64,000 nt of DNA from JALZCH01 sp036387135 (GTDB lineage Bacteria > Acidobacteriota > Blastocatellia > Pyrinomonadales > Pyrinomonadaceae), in contig DASVUH010000045.1 of the NCBI GenBank assembly GCA_036387135.1, positions 1-64,000 of the forward strand, written 5' to 3'. This document shows, piece by piece, positions 42,515 to 47,492 of this stretch; within the stretch, counting starts at the first letter, position 1; each line of letters begins with the position of its first letter. The translations under genes were made by a program, and so were the position numbers. Below the pieces are notes generated by a model, which worked only from the letters and a program-made list of their open reading frames with translations, did no database searches and had not been told where the DNA came from.

Positions 42515-42565
42515 ATGCTTGTTAGTAAATTCAATCGCGGAGGTACAAACACAATGAAACTTTGA
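42515..42565 (+). CDS. 16-codon mini-gene with strong ribosome site
   Basis: AAAGGAG lies ten bases before ATG 42515. The peptide is MLVSKFNRGGTNTMKL, then stop. This may be a leader peptide or the start of a decayed gene: KFN-x-GGTNT recalls the N-termini of some Ro/TROVE proteins, and a downstream +1 frame reads TLTTNQLPRAV before stopping. I cannot decide between these. Confidence 0.35.
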   Translation: MLVSKFNRGGTNTMKL

Positions 42566-42606
42566 CTACAAACCAACTGCCGCGCGCAGTTTAGAAAGAA
42601 AAGAAA

Positions 42607-42954
42607 ATGTCGCAGAAAAGAAAATATCACGTTCGCAAACGTTTGTTTCTCAATCGAGATGAAGAATATCCGGCTTTTATAATCGGCATTGTCGAAGATA
42701 CAAGCGAGATTCCGAATGATGATGACGATTGGAAATGGGGATCAATCGAATTAAAAATGGGCGATTGTTATCGTCACATTTCGTTTGATTTCAATATGGA
42801 TACAAGAGAAAACCGCGCAGACAGCTTATACAAAATCAATCGCATCGCCGAGGTTGTAAACGCTGTTCGCGACGCCATTCAGACTGAAGGTGATTCGATC
42901 AGTAATCGTCCACAGACAAAAAAGAAAAATCCAAAAGTTAAAAATACGGGGTAG
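42607..42954 (+). CDS. Small hypothetical protein within the tRNA array (115 aa)
   Basis: Starts with ATG 42607 after AAGAAAAGAAA and overlaps the 5' end of tRNA-Asp by seven bases at its stop. The N-terminus is basic (MSQKRKYHVRKRLFLNRDEE), the core mixed (YPAFIIGIVEDTSEIPNDDD, then WKWGSIELKMGDCYRHISFD), and the C-terminus basic and disordered. I do not recognise the family. The basic ends suit RNA binding. Its place between tRNA-His and tRNA-Asp in the Ro/RtcB array makes an RNA-related role plausible, though not shown. Confidence 0.7.
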   Translation: MSQKRKYHVRKRLFLNRDEEYPAFIIGIVEDTSEIPNDDDDWKWGSIELKMGDCYRHISFDFNMDTRENRADSLYKINRIAEVVNAVRDAIQTEGDSISNRPQTKKKNPKVKNTG

Positions 42955-43019
42955 AAGCACAAAGGCTGTGCGCTCGACTGTCTATCGAGAAGGTGCGGGT
43001 TCGATTCCCGTCTATCCCG
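42948..43019 (+). tRNA. tRNA-Asp(GTC)
   Basis: Acceptor GGGGTAG/CTATCCC, G73 as required for aspartate. Anticodon arm CTCGA-CTGTCTA-TCGAG. Its first seven bases overlap the stop of the preceding gene, so processing of the RNA would cut that mRNA. Confidence 0.92.
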
Positions 43020-43029
43020 CTCAAATTTC

Positions 43030-43092
43030 AGGGCGAATGCCGTTGTGACTACATCTGTAAAATGCACACGTCTCAACATTCTTTGTCGCCCT
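43030..43092 (+). ncRNA. Y RNA 2 (minimal, without tRNA module)
   Basis: AGGGCGA/TCGCCCT lower stem, AATGCC, stem 2 GTTGTGAC/GTCTCAAC, TACATC, and a loop of about 14 bases. It shares every conserved Y element (CGAATGC, TACAT, TTTGTCG) but lacks T-arm, acceptor and D-arm. It is a 63-base core. Confidence 0.72.
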
Positions 43093-43097
43093 TTGCA

Positions 43098-43202
43098 ATT
43101 TGGCGAATGCCGGTTGGGAGTACATCTGGCGTTAGCAAGTTCGATTCTTGCCCCGTCCACTCAAATTTACGGGCGGGAACTCTCTCCGATTTTGTCGCCA
43201 AT
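43098..43202 (+). ncRNA. Y RNA 3 (T-arm and closed acceptor stem, no D-arm)
   Basis: TTTGGCGA/TCGCCAA lower stem, stem 2 near CGGTTGGGAG/CTCTCTCCG (with wobble), TACATC. The inner module has a T-arm (GCAAG-TTCGATT-CTTGC) and an acceptor-like CCCGTCC/GGGCGGG stem closed by about 12 bases. It is a partial tRNA mimic lying six bases after Y RNA 2. Confidence 0.75.
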
Positions 43203-43206
43203 CAAC

Positions 43207-43268
43207 AAAACCTAAAGTTTTAGATTCAGAGTCGAGTTTCAGACATTTAACTTAAAACTTTAGGTTTT
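43207..43268. repeat. Inverted repeat AAAACCTAAAGTTTTA
   Basis: A 16-base arm and its complement at 43253-43268 lie between Y RNAs 3 and 4, with a 30-base spacer. Same architecture as the other spacer hairpins of the array. Confidence 0.65.
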
Positions 43269-43285
43269 AAAATAAACTCTTTAAA

Positions 43286-43428
43286 AAGTGACGAATGCCG
43301 GTGGAACTACATCATTTGGGATGACGAGGTCGTCGGTGCAATTCCGACCAGCCCGATTTACTTTTTGACGGGCTGTAGCTCAGAAGCGGAGCGCGGAAAG
43401 TTGTTTCATCAAAACTTTGTCGTCACTT
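43286..43428 (+). ncRNA. Y RNA 4 (tRNA module permuted at the anticodon)
   Basis: AAGTGACGA/TCGTCACTT lower stem (A-U in place of G-C, a compensatory change), stem 2 GGTGGAAC/GTTTCATC, TACATC. Module order: T-arm GTCGG-TGCAATT-CCGAC, acceptor AGCCCG/CGGGCT closed by about 13 bases, D-arm TAGCTC-AGAAGCG-GAGC. It ends 43 bases before the spacer hairpin and 88 before rtcB. Confidence 0.8.
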
Positions 43429-43440
43429 AAAATAGAAGTG

Positions 43441-43506
43441 AATCGTGAATAGTAAACCGCAAATCGGATTTTGGCTTTTCGATTTACTATTCACGATTTA
43501 CGATTA
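43441..43506. repeat. Inverted repeat in the rtcB leader
   Basis: AATCGTGAATAGTAAA and TTTACTATTCACGATT flank about 30 bases, and the rtcB ATG (43516) follows. It could shape mRNA processing or translation of rtcB. Confidence 0.7.
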
Positions 43507-43515
43507 ACTAAAACT

Positions 43516-44694
43516 ATGCCATATAACAAACTAAATATTTCGGGCGCGAAAGCGGATGTTTTGTCGTGGGTCAATCATGAATTGAGCCGCGAAGAGCAAG
43601 ATATGCTGCGCAACGTTTCGCGTCTTCCCTGTCTTTTCAAACACGTTTCGCTGATGCCGGACGCGCATCTCGGCATCGGCTCGATGGTCGGTTCGGTCGT
43701 CGCAACCAAAGGCGCAGTTATTCCGGCAACTGTCGGCGTGGATATTGGCTGCGGAATGATGGCGGTCAAAACGCCGTTCAAAAGCGGGATTCTCGACGGA
43801 AAACTAAAAGAATTGCGTCACGAAATCGAACGCGCCATTCCGGTCGGTTTTAACGCTTACAAAGAATCGCCCGACGAAGCCTCGCGTTGGGACGGCTGGT
43901 CTGAATTTGATGAATTACATTCGGCAATTCAAGACCGCAGGAAAAAAGCGATGACGCAGCTCGGCACGCTCGGCGGCGGCAATCACTTCATCGAAGTCTG
44001 TCTCGACACCGAAGATAATGTCTGGATGATGCTGCATTCAGGTTCGCGCAACATCGGTAAAGAATTGGCTGAACGCCACATTGCGACGGCGAAATCTTTG
44101 CACCGTTTGAACGAGCTGCCCGATCCGGCGCTCGCATATTTCATTCAAGGAACGCCCGAATTTCAAGCCTATTGGCACGACTTGGATTGGGCGCAGCGTT
44201 ATGCGCTGAAAAGCCGCGAAGTGATGATGAATCGCCTGTTGAAATCATTCAACCGAATGTTTAACGACGGCAAGGCGTTTCGCCCGGAAATCGCGGTCAA
44301 CTGTCACCACAACTACGTTTCGCCCGAAGTCCATTTCGGCGAAGAAGTTTACGTGACGCGCAAAGGCGCAATCCGCGCGGATCAAGGAATGTACGGTATT
44401 ATTCCCGGCTCAATGGGCGCGAAATCGTTCATCATCAAAGGTCTGGGAAATCCGCAATCGTTCAATTCCTGCTCGCACGGTGCGGGCAGAAAGATGTCGC
44501 GCACGGCGGCAAAGAAAAAATTCTCGCGCGAGGATTTGGCGGCGCAAACCGCGGGCGTCGAATGCCGCAAAGACGCGGGCGTCGTGGACGAAATCCCCGG
44601 CGCTTACAAAGACATTGACGAAGTGATGCGAAACCAAAGCGATTTGGTCGAAATCGTCGCCGAAATCAAACAAGTCGTTTGCGTCAAAGGCTAA
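43516..44694 (+). CDS. rtcB: RNA-splicing ligase RtcB
   Basis: A 392-residue 3'-phosphate/2',3'-cyclic-phosphate RNA ligase, which seals broken tRNA with 5'-OH ends using GTP and manganese. Active-site blocks are VDIGCGMM (D76, C79), LGGGNHFIEV (H157), MLHSGSRNIG (H174), NCHHNYV, and HGAGRKMSR, where H321 is the guanylated histidine. I start at ATG 43516 (MPYNKLNISGAKADVL); the longer frame begins in the hairpin. In Salmonella rtcB sits in an operon with rsr (Ro) and Y RNAs, and the same partners flank it here. No rtcA or rtcR seen. Confidence 0.97.
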   Translation: MPYNKLNISGAKADVLSWVNHELSREEQDMLRNVSRLPCLFKHVSLMPDAHLGIGSMVGSVVATKGAVIPATVGVDIGCGMMAVKTPFKSGILDGKLKELRHEIERAIPVGFNAYKESPDEASRWDGWSEFDELHSAIQDRRKKAMTQLGTLGGGNHFIEVCLDTEDNVWMMLHSGSRNIGKELAERHIATAKSLHRLNELPDPALAYFIQGTPEFQAYWHDLDWAQRYALKSREVMMNRLLKSFNRMFNDGKAFRPEIAVNCHHNYVSPEVHFGEEVYVTRKGAIRADQGMYGIIPGSMGAKSFIIKGLGNPQSFNSCSHGAGRKMSRTAAKKKFSREDLAAQTAGVECRKDAGVVDEIPGAYKDIDEVMRNQSDLVEIVAEIKQVVCVKG

Positions 44695-44699
44695 AAGAT

Positions 44700-44770
44700 T
44701 AGCCACGAAATGACACGAAATTACACAAAAATATTTTATTCCGTGCTCTGTTCATGTCATTTCGTGGCTA
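44700..44770. repeat. Inverted repeat after rtcB
   Basis: TAGCCACGAAATGACA and TGTCATTTCGTGGCTA pair across about 40 bases, between rtcB and tRNA-Pro(TGG). Possible processing or terminator hairpin. Confidence 0.75.
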
Positions 44771-44781
44771 AAAAACAAATT

Positions 44782-44857
44782 TCGGGAAATGGTGTAACGG
44801 TTACAGCATTCGAGTTTTGGGAACTCGCGGCGAAAGTTCGATTCTTTCTTTCCCGAT
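44782..44857 (+). tRNA. tRNA-Pro(TGG)
   Basis: Acceptor TCGGGAA/TTCCCGA. Anticodon arm CGAGT-TTTGGGA-ACTCG. T-arm GAAAG-TTCGATT-CTTTC. With the GGG gene at 38295 this is the second proline tRNA of the window. T73 differs from the usual A. Confidence 0.9.
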
Positions 44858-44867
44858 TTTCATTTTG

Positions 44868-44955
44868 CGGGGCGTAGCTTAAAGGTAGAGCGGCGAGCTT
44901 ATACCTCGTAACGACAGATAATCGGCTGATGCAGGTTCGATTCCTGCCGCCCCGA
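44868..44955 (+). tRNA. tRNA with TAT anticodon and long variable arm (Ile?)
   Basis: Acceptor CGGGGCG/CGCCCCG, A73, D-stem GCTT/GAGC. Anticodon arm GCGAG-CTTATAC-CTCGT gives TAT, which reads AUA. The 21-base variable region has a small CGA/TCG stem, a class II layout not expected for isoleucine. Identity therefore uncertain. Confidence 0.75.
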
Positions 44956-44960
44956 TAATT

Positions 44961-45032
44961 AAACGATGAAGTAGGAACGATGAACGATGAATTAAAAACC
45001 GTTCCGCATTCATCGTTCCTACTTCATCGTTT
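44961..45032. repeat. Tandem-repeat hairpin (unit GATGAAC)
   Basis: AAACGATGAAGTAGGAACG and CGTTCCTACTTCATCGTTT form a long stem with a short loop, between the TAT tRNA and tRNA-Thr. Confidence 0.85.
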
Positions 45033-45040
45033 CTTTTACT

Positions 45041-45115
45041 GCATCGTTCGTCTAGCTGGTTTGAGGACGACTGTCTTGTAAACAGTAAACGACGGTTCAA
45101 ATCCGTCACGATGCT
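45041..45115 (+). tRNA. tRNA-Thr(TGT)
   Basis: Acceptor GCATCGT/ACGATGC. Anticodon arm ACTGT-CTTGTAA-ACAGT. T-arm GACGG-TTCAAAT-CCGTC. T73 present; the next gene begins 47 bases later. Confidence 0.93.
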
Positions 45116-45161
45116 CTCGAATTTATTAAACTTATTGACAAAGAAAGGAGGCACAGGAAAC

Positions 45162-45722
45162 GTGTTAACAGGCAGAGTTTTACTATTAAATTTCTCTTAC
45201 GAACCGCTCGGAACGGTCGGCGTGGCGCGGGCGATGACATTGTTCATTCGCGGCGCGGTGACAATCGAAGAGTTTGACGGCGAAAACGTGCTCCGCTCCG
45301 TGCGGCAGACGTTTCGCGTGCCGAGCGTGATTAGGTTGCGGCATTATGTTTATTTGAAACGCAGCAAACAGGCGAAAGCGACTGTCCGGCGCCCACAGAT
45401 TTATATGCGCGACAGTTACCGCTGCCAATACTGCGGCGAACACAAAAGCGCGTCAACCTTGACGCTCGATCATATTTTGCCGCGAGCGCAGGGCGGAAAT
45501 TCAGCGCCGGAAAATCTCGTCACGGCTTGCGAAAAATGCAACGGGCGCAAAGGCAACCGCACGCCAGAACAAGCCAGAATGCCGCTTTTGACCTCGCAAT
45601 CACTTCTCAAAGTCGGGCTTGACCGCGTTCTGCTTTGCCGTTACGCGGAGTCGAAGCCCGAATGGAGAAAATACCTCTTCATCGAAGATGAATCGCTTGA
45701 CCGGCAGCGTCTTCTCGCCTAA
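45162..45722 (+). CDS. HNH endonuclease inside the tRNA array
   Basis: A 186-residue protein starting with GTG at 45162, ten bases after AAAGGAGG. The longer frame from 45111 begins inside tRNA-Thr and is unlikely. The HNH fold has RDSYRCQYCGEH (first zinc knuckle), then LTLDHILPRAQGGNSAPENL, then VTACEKCNGRKGNRTPEQA, giving the H-N-N/H catalytic set and CxxC pairs. It resembles stand-alone McrA-type HNH proteins common in bacteria. Embedded between tRNA-Thr and tRNA-Phe. The substrate, DNA or RNA, is open. Confidence 0.93.
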   Translation: MLTGRVLLLNFSYEPLGTVGVARAMTLFIRGAVTIEEFDGENVLRSVRQTFRVPSVIRLRHYVYLKRSKQAKATVRRPQIYMRDSYRCQYCGEHKSASTLTLDHILPRAQGGNSAPENLVTACEKCNGRKGNRTPEQARMPLLTSQSLLKVGLDRVLLCRYAESKPEWRKYLFIEDESLDRQRLLA

Positions 45723-45723
45723 A

Positions 45724-45799
45724 AGAAACGATGAATTATGAATGATGAACGATGAATTGTTTTTTATTCATCGCTCGTTGTTCGGTGTTCATCGTTTCT
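45724..45799. repeat. Tandem-repeat hairpin (unit GATGAAT)
   Basis: AGAAACGATGAA and TTCATCGTTTCT at the ends, with GATGAAT-type units inside. Between the HNH gene and tRNA-Phe. Confidence 0.7.
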
Positions 45800-45803
45800 C
45801 CCC

Positions 45804-45875
45804 GGCTGGATAGCTGAGACAGATTAGCGCGACGCTGAAAACGTCGAGAGATTGGTGCGATGCCAATTCCAGCCA
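45804..45875 (+). tRNA. tRNA-Phe(GAA) with unusual T-loop
   Basis: Acceptor GGCTGGA/TCCAGCC, A73. Anticodon arm CGACG-CTGAAAA-CGTCG. T-arm ATTGG-TGCGATG-CCAAT: the TTC of the T-loop is TGC here. Confidence 0.87.
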
Positions 45876-45903
45876 CTTTATTTATTTTGCAGGAGATTTC
45901 AAA

Positions 45904-46659
45904 ATGTCAGACGAACAAACGCTTTACGACGATTCGATTTTTTATGATCTGGTTCACGGCGAATTTGCGCCTCCCGAAACGCTGGCTTTTTATGAAGACA
46001 AAATCGCGCTTTACGGTTCGCCCGTTTTAGAGTTGGCTTGCGGCAGCGGCGCTTACATGATTCCGTTGGTTGAAAAAGGCATTCGCGTTGTCGGCATTGA
46101 TATTTCCGACGAGATGTTAAGCCGTGCGAAAGAAAAAGCTGCGGCTCGAAACGTCACGCTTGATTTGCGAACGGGCGACATTCGTGATTTTGAGTTAAAT
46201 CAGCAATTTCCGTTGATTTTACTGCTCGGCAATTCATTGCAGCATCTTTTGACGCGCGAAGATGTAGAAAAATGTTTCGCCGCCGTCAAACGTCACTTAA
46301 CGCCAAACGGAAGATTTGTGGTCGAAGTCTTTAATCCATCTGTAAAAATACTTTCCCGAAAACCGGATGAAAACGTTTTGGATTCGGAATACGAAACCGA
46401 AGAAGGAAAAATGACTTTAACTGGAAGAGTAAATTACGACGCCGCAACGCAAATAAATCACATCACCTGGAATTATCAAAATCAGGCGACTGGCAAGAAC
46501 AAACAGTTTTCATTCACAATGCGGCAATTTTTTCCGCAAGAGCTTGACGCTTTGCTGCATTACAACGGTTTTCAAATCGAACAGAAATTTGGCAATCGCG
46601 ACGGCTCGCCTTTCGAGAGCAGTTCTTTGCGCCAAATTGTTGTAGCCAGCCTCACTTAA
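45904..46659 (+). CDS. SAM-dependent methyltransferase inside the tRNA array
   Basis: A 251-residue class I methyltransferase. SAM motif I is PVLELACGSGAYMIPLVEKG, motif II VVGIDISDEMLSRAKEKA, then LDLRTGDIRDFELNQQFPLI. The C-terminal part (ITWNYQNQATGKNKQFSFTM, then REFFPQEL-like RQFFPQELDALLHYNGF) is of the Methyltransf_25/UbiE-like small-substrate type. SD AGGAG at 45891-45895, then ATG 45904. Lies between tRNA-Phe and tRNA-Arg(ACG). It could act on RNA or be a passenger. No RNA-binding domain is visible. Confidence 0.88.
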   Translation: MSDEQTLYDDSIFYDLVHGEFAPPETLAFYEDKIALYGSPVLELACGSGAYMIPLVEKGIRVVGIDISDEMLSRAKEKAAARNVTLDLRTGDIRDFELNQQFPLILLLGNSLQHLLTREDVEKCFAAVKRHLTPNGRFVVEVFNPSVKILSRKPDENVLDSEYETEEGKMTLTGRVNYDAATQINHITWNYQNQATGKNKQFSFTMRQFFPQELDALLHYNGFQIEQKFGNRDGSPFESSSLRQIVVASLT

Positions 46660-46670
46660 ATCATTTTTAT

Positions 46671-46746
46671 AGCCGATTAGTTCAGTGGAATTCAGAACGC
46701 TTGATTACGAATCAAGAGGTCGCGGGTTCGAGTCCCGCATCGGCTT
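46671..46746 (+). tRNA. tRNA-Arg(ACG)
   Basis: Acceptor AGCCGAT/ATCGGCT. Anticodon arm CTTGA-TTACGAA-TCAAG, so A34 would need TadA editing to inosine. T-arm CGCGGG-TTCGAGT-CCCGC. Confidence 0.93.
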
Positions 46747-46753
46747 TTTGGGA

Positions 46754-46823
46754 ATGATGAATTAGGAACGATGAATAATGAATTAAAAATCAGTTCATCA
46801 TTCATCGTTCCTAATTCATCGTT
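46754..46823. repeat. Tandem-repeat hairpin (unit GATGAAT)
   Basis: GATGAATTAGGAACGATGAA and TTCATCGTTCCTAATTCATC pair almost completely. Close in sequence to the hairpin at 44961. Confidence 0.85.
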
Positions 46824-46830
46824 TTCTTCC

Positions 46831-46905
46831 GGGTTGGTAGCCAAGTTGGATCAAGGCACTCGCCTTTTAAGCGAGGTATCGTGGGTTCAAGTCCCACCCG
46901 ACCCA
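46831..46905 (+). tRNA. tRNA-Lys(TTT)
   Basis: Acceptor GGGTTGG/CCGACCC, A73. Anticodon arm CTCGC-CTTTTAA-GCGAG. T-arm GTGGG-TTCAAGT-CCCAC. Confidence 0.94.
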
Positions 46906-46912
46906 TTTTGCA

Positions 46913-46987
46913 AAGGATGAAGGCGGAAGGATGAAGGATGAAATTAAATACATTTTTCATCCTTCATCCTTCATCCTTCATCCTTCG
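46913..46987. repeat. Tandem-repeat hairpin (unit GGATGAA)
   Basis: Several GGATGAA units on the left face four TTCATCC units on the right across an AT-rich loop. Confidence 0.85.
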
Positions 46988-46990
46988 TTT

Positions 46991-47062
46991 CGCGGTGTAG
47001 CTTAATGGAAAAGCGAACGACCGATAATCGTTAGATTGAAAGTTCGATTCTTTCCGCCGCGA
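46991..47062 (+). tRNA. tRNA-Ile(GAT) with C33
   Basis: Acceptor CGCGGTG/CGCCGCG, A73. The perfect stem AACGA/TCGTT encloses CCGATAA: anticodon GAT with C at position 33. Third C33 case in the array. Confidence 0.87.
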
Positions 47063-47075
47063 CTTCTCTTATATT

Positions 47076-47204
47076 GCGACGAATGCTCGTGGAACTACAT
47101 GGCTCATAACCCGTTGGTCGTTGGTTCAAATCCAACCGTTTTCTTCGGAAAGCGTAGCTCAGTCCGGTAGAGCAACGAAACGTTTCACAAATTCTTGTCG
47201 TCGC
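47076..47204 (+). ncRNA. Y RNA 5 (permuted tRNA-Met-like module, UUCG-closed acceptor)
   Basis: GCGACGA/TCGTCGC lower stem, stem 2 GTGGAAC/GTTTCAC, TACAT. The strand then reads GGCTCATAACCCG, a methionine anticodon loop and 3' stem strand. The T-arm TTGG-TTCAAAT-CCAA follows, then acceptor CGTTTTC/GAAAGCG closed by a TTCG tetraloop, then D-arm TAGCTC-AGTCCGGTA-GAGC. It looks like a tRNA-Met opened in the anticodon arm. Confidence 0.85.
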
Positions 47205-47215
47205 TTTTCACACTT

Positions 47216-47324
47216 TGGGCGAATGCTGAAAGGACTACATTCTCCGCCATTAGCGCGGGAATATGGGAGTATTCCGCCGATCCTAAGCTGTTCGGTTGCG
47301 CGGTCTTTTCCCTCTTGTCGCCCA
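47216..47324 (+). ncRNA. Y RNA 6 (diverged inner module)
   Basis: TGGGCGA/TCGCCCA lower stem and stem 2 GAAAGGAC/GTCTTTTC are perfect, with CGAATGC, TACAT and CTTGTCG in place. Inside, a GGAATA/TATTCC hairpin replaces the T-arm and no D-arm is seen. It lies 169 bases upstream of the Ro gene. Confidence 0.75.
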
Positions 47325-47400
47325 TTCGATTTTTCGGGAGGTTTTTCCAAAAAACGTCTCAATCAGAATGCAAAAACTTGTCTGAAAGGAGACTAAAACA

Positions 47401-47483
47401 AGGCAAAAGTAAAAAGGCAAAAGTAAAAAGTTTGGAATATTTTAATTCCTTATTTTTGCCTTTTGCCTTTTTACTTTTGCCTT
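47401..47483. repeat. Tandem-repeat hairpin (unit AAAAGTA/GGCAAAAG) before the Ro gene
   Basis: AGGCAAAAGTAAAAAGGC faces GCCTTTTTACTTTTGCCT across an AT-rich loop. The Ro start codon follows ten bases later. Confidence 0.85.
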
Positions 47484-47492
47484 CTGAAAGCA

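Noticed and set aside
41245..47483. CRISPR array in the regular repeats of the tRNA region
   Set aside because: The repeats are inverted hairpins with different units and no conserved direct repeat plus spacers; no cas genes.
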